A stretch of 46,553 bases of DNA from Emiliania huxleyi CCMP1516 (GCF_000372725.1 NW_005199935.1:15306-61858); one strand, 5' to 3'; positions 30,710 to 41,204 are shown, numbered from the stretch's first letter. A program made the numbers and translations. Notes: generated from the letters alone by a model not told the origin.

Positions 30710-31536
30710 ATGAACCCAGGCGGAACGAGGCCCAGATACATGGATCAGCCACGAGTCCCGAGATGGCGGCGCCTGACCACGACCCACGGCTTGTGCGTGG
30801 GGCGATCTCTTCACGGCCGGCGCGCCAATCTTGGTGACGCGGCGCCACTCCCACGCGACAGCCGCGTGCGTGCCCATCGAGGTGCGGGCCACCTGCGGCA
30901 TGGATTCGCGAACGCTCACGCTCCCTCCTCCGCTTCGTGGCAGGCGGGCTACGTGCAGCCTGGCACGGCCCTACTGATGATTGCGGGCGAGGAGGGTGTC
31001 GAGGTTGTCTCATGCCCCCGCTCAACCTCGGGCCGCAGCAGCTCGACGATAGTGGCCATCGCCGCCGGCGCTGCCGTCGCCTTTCTCCTTTTCACGGCGC
31101 TCTGCTGCGCGGAGTTGGTCGCACGGGGCTTCTTCGGAGCGCGGGCTCAGCTGCACTGCACGCACTCGAACAAGCGTTTGCCTCCGCTCTATCTTCCACG
31201 GACGCGCGCAACGAGAGGCCATCCAAGGCCGCCTATACTCTGCCGACTCGCGCCCCCCTTCGCCCCGCCGTGGCTCAAAGCTCAAAGGGTGACACGCAGC
31301 AGCAGCCTGCGGCTGGGGCGGCGGCCGCTCTGCCGCCGTCTGGCGACCGGACATCGTCGGAGGCTTCCGCCGAGCCCAGTGCGGAGCTCCCGGTGTCGCC
31401 GTCGATCAATTTTCGCTTCAGTGCGATTGGCGTGCTGCAAATGAGAGAGGACTTGAGCCCGAGACAAGTGTGTCACTTCCGAAGTGTGTGTACGCTGTAC
31501 CGAGACACGGTCTCACGGTGTCGCGTGTCGGGGTGA
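30710..31536 (+). CDS. candidate single-pass membrane protein, frame-disrupted
   Basis: One frame (from 30710) encodes GYVQPGTALLMIAGEEGVEV followed by a convincing transmembrane helix, STIVAIAAGAAVAFLLFTAL and CCAELVARGFF, at about 31045-31130. Beyond that it loses sense, while another frame reads LHALEQAFASALSSTDARNE, then AAYTLPTRAPLRP, to a stop at 31536. Either an unrecognised intron or a frameshift near 31150 joins them. No family recognised; the start is unknown. It could also be a decayed gene. Confidence 0.35.
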
Positions 31537-31691
31537 GACTCAGAGCTGAAGAGTGAAGTCCTGAGAGGGGAGAGCGGTGCCTTAAGGGGGCACACGTATT
31601 CGTAGAGAGAGAATGTAGGCAGATGGAATGAAAAAATATGAGAGGAGAAAGCGCGCCACCTCGCCCACCACTGGTCCTCTTTTCGAGCTGG

Positions 31692-32266
31692 TCACGCTGC
31701 CTTTTGCGCCCCCTGCCAGTCCCGGATCATCCGGCGCAGCATGTGGTTCGGGACCAGAATGCTGTGCTCGAGCTCGCCGCCCGTAAGAGGGCTGGTCGAC
31801 TTGCTCGCGAGCCAGCGCTCGATCGCCGTCCGCTCGTAAGCATGCCCATCCGCCGCCATCACCGGGTCGCTCATCACCTCCGTCGTGATTGGGCAGACGA
31901 AGTCGTCCGGCGGCTCCTCCTCTCCCTCGGGTGGCGCCTCCGCCGCCGGTGACGAAACGCCCTGCCGCTCGGCGACTCGCGCCTGATCCCCCGGCGCACG
32001 CGTCGCCCCGACCTCCAGCCTCGCGCTCTCCTCGAGCGCCGCCGCCAACTCCGCCTCCTCTCCAACCGCCGCTGCCTCATCCTCGGGCTCGCGCGACGGC
32101 CCAGCGCCGCCCCCGCCGCCCTTCCCCTTCTTCTTCTTCTTCTTGCCCTTCTTGCGCTCCCTCGCGCGCTCCCCCTCCTCCTTCTCCTTCTCCTCCTCCG
32201 CCAGCAGCGCCTCGGCATGCCGCGCCGCGGTCGCCTCTGCCGCCGCTCTCTCCGCCTCCCTCGCCT

Positions 32267-32298
<32 letters not shown>

Positions 32299-34364
32299 TG
32301 CTCCTCGATGACGCGCACGCACTCGGAGCGGCCCTTTAGATTGGCCCACTGCAGCGCTGTCTTGCCGTCAACACTAGGCGCCGCGTCTGCGCCCGCCTGC
32401 AGCAAGCGCCGCACGACGGCAGCCTGGCCGTCGAAGGTGGCAACAATCAGCGCGGTCCAGCCGTCGCTGCCCCGCTTGTTGATCTCCGCCCCGTGCTGCA
32501 TCAGCAGCTCGACCACCTGCTCGTGGCCGTTGGTGGCGGCGCTCATCAGCGCGGTCCAGCCGTCGCTGCCCTGCAAGTCAACCTCTGCGCCGTGCCGAAG
32601 CAGCAGCTCGACCACCCGCTCGTGGCCGTAGTTAGCGGCGCTCATCAGCGCGGTCTCACCTTCGCTGTCCTGCAGGTCGATCTCCACCCCGCGCTGAAGC
32701 AGCAAATCGACCACCCGCTCGTGGCCGTATCTAGCGGCGCTCATCAGCGCGGTGCGGCCGACGCTGTTCTGCAAGTCGACCTCCGCGCCTCTCCGCAGCA
32801 GCAGCTCGATCACCCGCTCGTGGCCGTTGTGGGCGGCGCACATCAGCGCGGCGCTGCCGTTGCTGCTCTGCAGGTTGATCTCCGCGCCGCGCTGCAGCAG
32901 CAAGTCGACCACCCGCTCGTGGCCGTTGTGGGCGGTGACCGTCAGTGCGGTGTCGCCGACGCTGTTCTGCAAGTTGGTGTTCGCCCCGCGCTGCAGCAGC
33001 AGCTCGACCGCCCGCTCGTGGCCGTTGTGGGCGGCGCACATCAGCGCGGTCCAGCCGCCGCTGTTCTGCAGGTTGAACTCAGCGCCACGCTGGAGCAGCA
33101 GCTCGACCACCCGCTCGTGGCCATTGAGGGCGGCGTGAATCAGCGCGGTTTCGCCGACGCTGTTCTGCAGGTTGATCTCCGCGCCGCGCTGCAGCAGCAG
33201 CTCGACCGCCCGCTCGTGGCCCCCCTGGGCGGCAAACATCAGCACGGTGATGCCGCTCACATTGCTAACTCCGCCAGTCGCGTTGACCCGCCCGCCGCTG
33301 TCGAGCCACAACAGCAGCGCCGCCTCGTTGCCTCGCGCAGCCGCCTGCATGACCTCTTTGGTAAGGCTGTCCAGGGAAGAAGCCGCGGCACTCGCTCCCA
33401 CCGCCGCCTCGACCGAGGAAGCGCCGCCCGCGCCGCTCGCCGCCTCGCGCCGGCTCGCAGTCACCATCGCGACGTGCTGCCGGAAGGCCTCGACGCACTC
33501 GTCGTGGCTCTGCTCCCTGGCCAGCTGGAGGGCGGACCGGCCGTCAGCAGCGCGCAGCTTTGTATCCGCACCTGCCCGCAGCAGGAGGCGCACGGTGGCG
33601 TGGTGGCCTTGGCCAGCGGCGCGCATCAGCGCGGTGTCGCCGATGCTGTCCTGCAGGTTGACATCCGCGCCATGCCGAATCAGCAGCTCGACCACCCGCT
33701 CGTGGCCGTAGCGGGCGGCGGTCATCAGCGCGGTGCTGCCGTCGCTGCTCTGCAAGTCGATCTCCGTGCCGCGCTCAACCAGCAGCAGCTCGACCACCCG
33801 CTCGTGGCCGTCCTGGGCGGCGAGCATCAGCGCGGTGGCGCCGTCGCTCTTCTGCAGGTTGACGTCCGCGCTGCGCTGAAGCAGCAGCTCGACCACCCGC
33901 TCGTGGCCGTCCTGGGCGGCGAGCATCAGCGCGGTGAAGCCGTCGCTCTTCTGCAGGTTGACCTCCGCGCCGCGCCGAATCAGCAGCTCGACCACCCGCA
34001 GGTGGCCGTAGTGGGCAGCGCCCATCAGCGCGGTGAAGCCGGTGCTCTTCTGCAGGTTGACCTCCGCGCCACGCTGGAGCAGCAGCTCGACCACCCGCTC
34101 GTGGCCGCAGTTGGCGGCAAGCATCAGCGCGGTGCCGCCATTGCTGTTCTGCATGTCGACCTCCGCGCCGCGCTGAAGCAGCAGCTCGACCACCCGCTCG
34201 TGGCCCTCCTGGGCGGCGAGCATCGGCGCGGTGACGCCGCTCACATCGCCCATCCGGCAAGTCGCATTGACCCGCCCGCCGCTGTCGAGCCACGCCAGCA
34301 GCTTCGCCTCGTCGCCTCGCCCGGCCGCTGTCCACACCGCTTGGGGAAGGCTGTTGATCTCCAT
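31692..34364 (-). CDS. ankyrin-repeat U-box protein (candidate E3 ubiquitin ligase)
   Basis: Intronless, 890 residues. ATG at 34364 (MEINSLPQAVWTAAGRG) is preferred to an upstream TTG. Two homologous blocks each begin with an AARGNEA.LL.WLDSGGRVNAT unit and then run as ankyrin repeats (DGFTALMLAAQDGHERVVEL then LLQRGAEVNLQ), about 17 in total, split by a short linker near residue 340. A charged coiled-coil and Lys-rich stretch follows (EEKEKEEGERARERKKGKKK). The C-terminus is a U-box: DDFVCPITTEVMSDPVMAAD, GHAYERTAIERWL and a SPLTGGELEHSILVPNHMLR end. The U-box binds E2 enzymes and the ankyrins presumably hold the substrate. GAATTCTTTTTCGACC directly precedes the ATG. Confidence 0.9.
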
Positions 34365-34379
34365 GGTCGAAAAAGAATT

Positions 34380-35063
34380 CTTGGTCCGGAAGAATTTCAC
34401 AAAGCCTCCCTCCCACAACCTGCCGCCGCGCCGCCAGCCGCGGAGCCGGCGCCCAAGACGTACGCCGCCGCAGCCGCATCGCAGCCGCAGGGTGCCACCG
34501 CGGGTGGCCAGCCCGCCGCGCCTGCGGGCCCGGCCGCCGCCGCGCGCGTGCCGCCGCCGCCCAGCGGCGGCGGAGTGCGCGGCTGCTCCTTCACTGTCCC
34601 TAACCCGGGCAGGAAGCGTGGGCAGCAGCAGCGCGGCAAGGGCCGCGGTGCCAGGGGCCGTGCCGATGCTGGACCCCGTCTCGTTGACAAGAACGCGCTG
34701 TCCGCGCGCGGCAGCGGGCCCTCGCGCCAGTCGCGCTCGCCGTCGCCGGACTCTCCGCCCGCCAAGCGGGCCGCCTCCGCTGACTCGTCCGGCTATGAAA
34801 CCGATACGCCAGACGAGGTGCAGCAGGAGGCGGTCCGCAGGGTATGCGGCGCGCTCGGCATGAGGGAGCAGTTCGAGGCGGCGATGGGGGCGGGCGAGCT
34901 GCTCGAGATGCTCGAGAGCTTGCCGCGAGGGGCGGTCGAGGCCTCTGTCCGACAGATGCGGGGTTACAACCGCACGGGCGAGTGGCCAGAGCCCATTCTC
35001 ACCAGCCCTGCCCCGCAGCGCGGCCGCTCGCCAAGCCCCGTCGATGAGTGGTCAGATGGTTAG
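34380..35063 (+). CDS. C-terminal fragment of an unknown Ser/Arg- and Pro/Ala-rich protein
   Basis: Head-to-head with the ankyrin gene. The frame reads FHKASLPQPAAAPPAAEPAP, then GCSFTVPNPGRKRGQQQRGK, SRQSRSPSPDSPPAKRAAS, YETDTPDEVQQEAVRRVCGA and MREQFEAAMGAGELLEMLES to a stop at 35063. The first in-frame ATG is only at 34861, so a 5' exon is missing or the gene was truncated where the ankyrin gene now starts. The extension of this frame through the ankyrin gene is antisense shadow. Possibly an RNA-binding or Gag-like protein; I cannot assign it. Confidence 0.45.
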   Translation, partial: LGPEEFHKASLPQPAAAPPAAEPAPKTYAAAAASQPQGATAGGQPAAPAGPAAAARVPPPPSGGGVRGCSFTVPNPGRKRGQQQRGKGRGARGRADAGPRLVDKNALSARGSGPSRQSRSPSPDSPPAKRAASADSSGYETDTPDEVQQEAVRRVCGALGMREQFEAAMGAGELLEMLESLPRGAVEASVRQMRGYNRTGEWPEPILTSPAPQRGRSPSPVDEWSDG

Positions 35064-35289
35064 TGCCCGAGAGCGAGGGGTCCGGGGGGGAGCACAAACA
35101 TAGGACGCCCAGCCTTGCCCTCGTGCCGCCGAGTGCATATCCTATGCGAGAGAGATCCCCTGTGCCCTGTGCCCAGCCCTCTCCGCGCGGCGATGCGCCC
35201 TCCCCCCTCGCTTTTGCAAAATCCTGCAAAGGTGGGGACGTGTCTGTCCTCGACCCAGCCCTAGCTTGGGATGTCCGTTGTATTTATTT
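35064..35289. other. spacer
   Basis: 3' flank of the truncated Ser/Arg-rich frame. TTTATTTATTTATTTA at about 35281-35297 leads into the dispersed repeat. Confidence 0.45.
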
Positions 35290-35370
35290 ATTTATTTACT
35301 GGGCACGGGACTGGCGCGCACTGGCACTAACACAGGTACACCATGTGTCGAAAAAGAATTTTCGAGAGCT
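35290..35370 (+). repeat. dispersed repeat family, copy E
   Basis: GGGACTGGCGCGCACTGGCA, CTAACACAGGTACACCATG, then GTCGAAAAAGAATTTTCGAG. It matches copy D and the 34366-34380 motif GGTCGAAAAAGAATTC. Confidence 0.78.
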
Positions 35371-35474
35371 CACCGAAAGACAATCCATGGTCGCTGTTTG
35401 GCTGGATGCGACAATGATTTTTTATTCGCGCCTTCGCCTTCGCTGTTAATAACACCAATGCTCCCTTGTCGCAG

Positions 35475-35475
<1 letters not shown>

Positions 35476-35559
<84 letters not shown>
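35476..35559. repeat. (CA)n microsatellite
   Basis: About 41 CA units followed by ATGTGCATGCACATG and TATG repeats, an alternating purine-pyrimidine run through about 35587. Confidence 0.97.
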
Positions 35560-35562
<3 letters not shown>

Positions 35563-35589
35563 GCATGCACATGTATGTATGTATGTAGG

Positions 35590-35630
35590 AAGGGGAAGAA
35601 CAGTCAGGCTCGGACTGGACACCGACGCGG
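35590..35630 (+). repeat. dispersed repeat family, copy G (short)
   Basis: GGGAAGAACAGTCAGGCTCG then GACTGGACACCGACG, matching the last third of copy B. Confidence 0.6.
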
Positions 35631-35800
35631 TATGGGTGGACGCTAGACAGATGATGACGCGTGTGTGACGACACGCACGAGCGACACACAGACACAAACA
35701 AGCTCACAAGACACACAGCCAGCGGGCTGCCACACATCCTGAGTGGGCGTACACATCACTCAGGCCACGCCCCCCCTGTCGCCCCCCCCAGCACTCCAAG

Positions 35801-36310
35801 GTGCCAAGAGACAAACAACAGCACAACAACACAGACAGGCGACAGGGCGAACGTGTGAGACTAGAGCAGGCTTGCTCCGCCTCTAGCAATCTCGTCGCCA
35901 GCCGCAAGGCATGGACGAGACCGTGTGTGGGGTCTTGTGAGGTGTCTATGGACGCCCTCCTGATGCGCAAGGGGCCCATAGGGGTGACGCGGAGGGAGGC
36001 GCTGTTAGCGGCGGAGGAGGCGGAGGCGGCCGCGCGGGCGGCGGAGAAGGCGGCGCGCGCGCGGGCGGCGGAGGGGGGGAAGGGCGGCGGCCGCGGGCGG
36101 CAGTCCCGGGAGGCACGCCGGCGGAAGGGCTCGTCTTCGCGGGGCGGGGTGCGCACTGCGCGCCGCGAGGATGAGGAGCCTGAGCCAGGGGAGGGTTGGG
36201 AAGGGGGGGCGAGGCCGGAGGAGTATGACGGCCTCTTCGACGGCCCATAAGGGGCCGTTGTCTGCTGTGCCTTTTGTGGTGCCAGTCCGTGCCAGTCTGC
36301 TGTGAGAGGG
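35801..36310 (+). mobile_element. repeat element with conserved coding tail, copy 2
   Basis: The plus frame ending at 36250 carries GVTRREALLAAEEAEAAARA, an Arg/Gly/Ala-rich stretch (GGKGGGRGRQSREARRRKG) and EGWEGGARPEEYDGLFDGP before TAA. The tail and about 60 bp of 3' flank match the minus-strand copy at 19735-20009. The best in-frame ATG is near 35949 (MDALLMRKGPIGVTRREAL). Copy F of the dispersed repeat follows in reverse at 36250-36310. The two elements share no known protein family that I can name. Confidence 0.6.
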
Positions 36311-36312
36311 AC

Positions 36313-36355
36313 ATGCACATGTACATGTACATGTGCATGCAACATGTGCATGCAG
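36313..36355. other. ACATGT/GCATGC palindromic run
   Basis: ACATGCACATGTACATGTAC continuing to ATGTGCATGCAACATGTGCATGC. Nested palindromes, similar to the sequence ending the CA microsatellite at 35557-35587. Confidence 0.8.
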
Positions 36356-36403
36356 AGGCCGCCCCGACCGACGCGGAGTCAGAGCTGACCGGCCGAGCGC
36401 TTT

Positions 36404-36524
36404 TTGTGAACGGCGCCTCAAAAAAGAATTCACGAAGACCACACATTCAACGACACATCCCAGCTCAGCGAATGGATCCATTGAAAACCGATCCGGTGTG
36501 AACGGCGCCTCAAAAAAGAATTCG
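36404..36524 (-). repeat. duplicated leader with gene-start fragment
   Basis: GAATTCTTTTTTGAGGCGCC plus GTTCACA (minus strand) occurs twice, 94 bp apart. Between the copies stands CGGATCGGTTTTCAATGG and a short coding start MDPFAELGCVVECVV (ATG at 36481) that closely resembles the start of the gene at 26635. It looks like a tandemly duplicated 5' gene end without the rest of the gene. Confidence 0.7.
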
Positions 36525-36625
36525 ACACCGCACCCCTGACCAACGCTGATCAACGACACCCTCACCCGCTCCTGGCCGGAAGGAGCACGCCGAGTCGAAG
36601 CGCTGACAGCATAACACAATCACAT

Positions 36626-39600
36626 ATGCTCGCCGCAGCCGCCGCCAGTGCGTCCGCCGTCTGTGCCGCCGCCGTCCCCTCTATCAGCGGTCCGAGTGGG
36701 CTCGGCCCGGCGCCCGCGTCGTTTGATCTCGTCAGTCGAGTCTACGTTCCGTACGGCCTGAGCGCCACCGACCTGGCGTTCGGGATGGGCGCTGCGGAGC
36801 AGATCATTTACGACGCGACGGAGCGGTACGCGTATGCGGTATCCGAGCAAGGCGTGCTCAATGTCGTCGACTACGCCGACGCCGCGGCGCCGGTGGTCGT
36901 CACCTCTCTTGCCGTGGACCTGCGCGGCGCGGTGGCGACGGACGTGGAGATATGCCCCGAGCGCGGGCTGCTCCTCGTGTCCGTCTCGGGCGAGGTGCTC
37001 AACATACGTACAGCGCGGGTCGGCCGCCGCACCGACGCCGGCCGCGTCCTCGCCTTTGAGAGCGTACGCCGCTCGGCGCCGCGCACGCCAAAGCCGCTGT
37101 GGCAGGTGCAGGTGGGCGCGTTGCCAGACATGATCTCGCCGAACCGCGACTGCTCGCTCCTCGCGGTTGCAAACGAGGGCGAGGGCGTGTACGGCGGCGT
37201 CCATAGCTCCACCGGGACAGGCGGCGTCGCGACGGGCGCCGGCCTCGTGATGTCCCGACGGCGCCAACCCGAGGTTCCCCGAGACACGGCCGAGATCACA
37301 CGAGATTAGGCGGCGGCCTCGTCGACCCCGACGGCTCCGTCTCTCTGATCCACCTGCCAAAGCAAGGGCCGCCCTCCGTGTCAGAGGTGCGGCGGGTGGC
37401 GGGCGGCGAACGCCGAACTAGTCCCCCCCTCCCCCCTTCAAACTGACGAATTGTGGATCCGAGGTGCGGCTCGACGCTCTCGCGCCGAGCGACGAGCACC
37501 CTAATTAGCTCATTATTCATCAATCCCAGGTGCGGCTCGCGGCGGCTCGGCGCTCGTCGCCCGCCCCAATTCATTACTGCTACCACCCCCAGGTGCGGCT
37601 CGACGCTCTCGCGCCGAGCGACGAGCACCTGATCGGCCTCGGAGTGCACCTGCCCCTCCCCCTCGGCGCGATGGAGCACTTCGACCTCCACTCGGCCCGC
37701 CACAACAGACACGGTGGGACGCTCGACCTCGGCTCCGCGCGGCGCGCGTACCGGCCCGTCTCTCAGCTCGAGCCAGAGTACCTGGCCTGGTCCGCCGACG
37801 GCTCGAAGGTCTTCGTCAACCTGCAGGAGAATGCCGCCATCGTGACGGTCGACGTTGCGACCGCCACCGCCGAGCGCATCTCGCCGCTGGGCTTGACGGA
37901 CTGGTCTGCGGCAGGAGGCACGGACGGCATCGACATCGTCGACGACGGCGCCTGCAGGCTGCAGCACTACGACGGCCTCTTCTCGATCAACTCGGCAGAC
38001 ACGATCGGCAGCTTTGAGGTGGACGGCGAGGTGTATGTGATGGCGGCCATGGAAGGGGACCGCGTCCGGTACGGCGACTTCAAGGAGGACCAAAAGCTGC
38101 GGAGCGTCGTGGCCTCCAACGCCTCCTTCGGCAAGAACTTCGCGGCCTTCCGCGCGCCCGACGGCGCGCTGCAGCAGGTCTCCGACATATAAACGCACAA
38201 CTCCGGACCCAAGACGCACAAGCACAGACAGTCGAGAAGGGGGAGAGACAGCAACGACAGTCAGAAGTCAGCGCTGGGTCCCAGGAAGGCGAATGCGATG
38301 ACGGCCTCTAGGTCTTCGACACCTTCGGAGAGAGCAAGCTGCGTGTCTCGATCGGCAGCTCCGGCGTCGACTACTCGGACCCGACCTCGCCGCGCCTCGA
38401 GCGGGTGGTCGCCTTCTCACTCCTCTCGGCTCCCTCTCTCACTCCTATATCTCGGCTCCACTCTCGGCTCCACTCGGCTCCCTCTCGGCTCCTCTCGGCT
38501 CCACTCGGCTCCCTCTCGGCTCCTCTCGGCTCCACTCGGCTCTCCCTCTCGGCCACATCTCGGCTCCCTCTCGGCTCCTCTCGGCTCCACTCTCGGCTCC
38601 ACTCGGCTCCCTCTCGGCCACCTCTCGGCTCCCTCTTGGCCACCTCTGGGCTCCCTCTCGGCTCCACTCGGCTCCCTCTCGGCTCCCTCTCGGCTCCTCC
38701 TGGCTCACCCCGGCTCATCGCATCGGCCCCAGGTGGTCGCCTTCGGCGCCCGCGGCGTGTCAATCTACTCCGCGCGAGACATGGCGCTCGTGTGGAGCTC
38801 CGGGTCGCTCCTCGAGCGCGAGGGGTGCGCCGCCTTCCCGTGGGCGCACAACGGCGAGCAAGACGAGGAGTACGCGGCGGTGCACGGCGTGCTGTACAAC
38901 GCCACCTCCGACGAGGGCCTCAAGGAGGACATCGAGGACAAGAGCAACCCCAAGAAGGAGGGCTGCGATGACGGCGGCGACGGGAGGCCGGGCGCGTGTC
39001 CGCTCGGCGAGACGGTGGACCGCCGCTCGACCAAGGACGGCGCCTCGGCGGAGGCGCTCGCGTTGGGCGTGGCGTGCGGCCGGATGATCGCAGTCACGGC
39101 GACGGAGAAGGGCGGCATCGCGTTTGTCTTTGACGTCTCCGACCCGGGCTCGCCCGTGCTGCTCTTCACGCATCACCTCTCGCCGGCCCGCTCCCTCCCT
39201 CGCCGCTTCCCTCTTCGCCCCCTCCTCTTATGCCGCCTTCTCTCTCCCCATCCCCGCTGTCGGCGCCCCATCCTTCGCCTTCTTCTCCCGTGCCGCTCCC
39301 TCCCCTGCTGCCTCCTCGCCCACCGCCTCCTCCGTCGCCACCTCCTCCGGTACTGCCCCCTCCTCCTCAGCCGCCCCCTCCCCCCGCAGGCGTCGCGGCA
39401 CGCCAACCCGACCGTGGCGTACGCCTATGGCTACCTCGGCGACATCGACTCGGAGACCATCCTTTTCCTCGACGCGTCGCACTCGCCGACGGGCGCCGCC
39501 GCGGTCATGTTTGCGGGCGCGTGGTCGGGAACCATCTCCCTGTACGACCTCCGCATGGCAGACGGCTCCCGCTGCACGTCGCTCGTCGGGCCGACGGCGC

Positions 39601-39887
39601 AGGGCGACGCGCGCGGCGACGGATCGCTCGGCGCGGTTGGCAAGCCCAGTCCGCATCCCTCGCCGACCGCGGCGCCAGTGCCGGCGCCCCCGGTGGTGGC
39701 AGCGCCGCCGACAAGCTCGCCTGGCATAGAAGCGCCGTTTGCCTTTGGCGCCGCTGCAGTCGTCCTTCTGGTCTGTGCCGCGTACGGTTGCGGCACTTTC
39801 CTCGGGCTCGGGTGCCTGCCCCAGAGTCGGGCGTGGACGAGGATGGAGGAGCCCGTCCGCCCAGAGATTCTCCAGCCCGCCAAGTGA
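36626..39887 (+). CDS. MSP130 / choice-of-anchor-I-like cell-surface glycoprotein
   Basis: Six exons (36626-37220, 37310-37386, 37593-38177, 38312-38404, 38733-39185, 39390-39887) join in phase to about 766 residues. ATG at 36626 opens a signal peptide. Family marks, in order: YAVSEQGVLNVVDYAD, VGALPDMISPNRDCSLLAVA with NEGEG, VDPDGSVSLIHL, EYLAWSADGSKVFVNLQENA with AIVTVDVATA, VAFGARGVSIYSARDMALVW and ALGVACGRMIAVTATEKGGI with AFVFDVSDPGSPVLL. These belong to the MSP130-related / choice-of-anchor-I beta-propeller family, whose sea-urchin members act in biomineralisation. A Pro-rich stalk and a membrane helix (PFAFGAAAVVLLVCAAYGCG) end the protein, so it is a type I surface protein. Introns 1 and 5 are GC-AG. 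Introns 2 and 4 start with a copy of the next exon's first bases. Function in this organism is inferred. Confidence 0.85.
37387..37592 (+). other. intron holding copies of the next exon's start
   Basis: Second intron of the MSP130-like gene. 37463-37502 repeats the first 40 bases of exon 3 (37593-37632; GTGCGGCTCGACGCTCTCGC onward) perfectly. 37530-37541 repeats CAGGTGCGGCTCG again. The donor itself reads GAG|GTGCGGC. Confidence 0.88.
38426..38712 (+). repeat. CTCGGCTCC minisatellite inside an intron
   Basis: About thirty degenerate units of 9-11 bp (CTCGGCTCCCT, CTCGGCTCCACT) fill the fourth intron of the MSP130-like gene. Confidence 0.93.
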
Positions 39888-41204
39888 GCGCGAACTTCCG
39901 GGCGGCACAACCGACGCCCCAATGGCAGCAATGATCTCAGTAGCACGTACAGTACCGGGGACTGACGTATCGAAAGGGTGTTCCTGTCATCCTGTGTAGA
40001 GTGTAGTTCGCGGCACTTGATTGAGATACAGTACGCGGCACGCACTCACGCGGCATGCCACGCGCGGCTTCTCTGGACTCTCTGGGGTGTCTCTCTGCAC
40101 ACCGCTGCGGCGCTGGTCTCAGGTCTGTCTCTGTGGTCAGACCTCGCCTGTAAGCTGTATCGTACTGCTGCTCGCACACCGCACACGACAGTCGGACGAC
40201 AGGCATGTTGTGCGAGTATATGGGACACGATGTCTCAAATATGAGGGGTTTTGACTCCTACCGGCTCCTGACGCTATCCCTGGCAGCTCTAATGACCAGG
40301 ATCAGTAGTGCTATGATAGAGGGTGCCCATACTAGCGAAGGAGCTGCCACACTCGCCCGGAACGTCCCCTTCTGGGGCCGGTTCTGCAGCCCGCGAGAGC
40401 CGACAGCGGGGCCGTGCCGCGGGTGCCTACTGCCGAGTGCCACAAACACTGCGCCGTCCCGCCATCACCTACAGGCTGTCTTGTGTGATGGTTGGGATGT
40501 CCAAACGCCACCATCTTGGCTCTTGCGACCTCAAACCCGCGAGCTGTATGGGTGGTCCTGACGTCGACAGACGCCCGATGACCACGGTGAAGCTGAGCCG
40601 GAACGAGTCGACAAGTCTCGTCTGAGCCCGTGGCGGTCGCCGGCTGAGTCGCTGTGCACGGGCCGGTACCTCAGGCGTCACCTCCGTAGCCTCAGGTCTC
40701 ACACTCCATCACCTCCGCCGGGACGCCGTCGGTGGCACGCTCGGCGGCGAGTTTGTGGCAGCCCCACAGCGAGCGCGGCGTCGAGCCTAATCGGTCTGGT
40801 CGGTCGGCCGCACTCACCGGGTGCCAGGGAGTGCGGCCGACACTCGAGCGGTGCTTCCCGGCAGCGCGCGCCGGCTGTGGGGCTGCCACAAACTCGAGAC
40901 ACGCTTTTTGGGACATTTTCGACGCTTTTGTCCCATATACTCGCACAACATGCCGACACACGACCACGGCCGTTGCGCGTTGGCCCACGCACAGTGCGCT
41001 TTGCCAAACTGCCTCGCTGGAGGGCCAGAGGCTCTGCAAACTGCACATACTTTGCACGAGCCCGAGATTGGAGATATGCCGAGGAGCGCGATCTCGGGCC
41101 GCGCCGCGCAATCTCGGGCGATCTCGCGCTATCTCGGTCGATATCGGCGCTGCGCCGAGCTATCTCGGGCGCCGATGCAGGGCTCCCCGATCAGTTCCCC
41201 GTGA
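39888..41204. other. spacer with inverted repeats
   Basis: No recognisable gene. It holds the foldback at 40749-40895, a 26-bp inverted pair (40202-40227 and 40929-40954), and a decamer array ATCTCGGGCG at about 41087-41175 just before the MFS start. Confidence 0.5.
40749..40895. mobile_element. foldback element, possible MITE
   Basis: Outer arms 40749-40769 and 40875-40895 are a perfect 21-bp inverted repeat (GAGTTTGTGGCAGCCCCACA plus G). Inner arms 40803-40815 and 40829-40841 are a perfect 13-bp inverted repeat around a CACCGGGTGCCAG-like loop. The whole could fold into one long hairpin. No coding capacity. Confidence 0.65.

Noticed and set aside
32493..34380. 856-codon plus-strand open frame across the ankyrin gene
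   Set aside because: It is the antisense shadow of the ankyrin repeats (HPLVAVVGGAHQRG pattern). Only its part beyond 34380 is not antisense to a gene.
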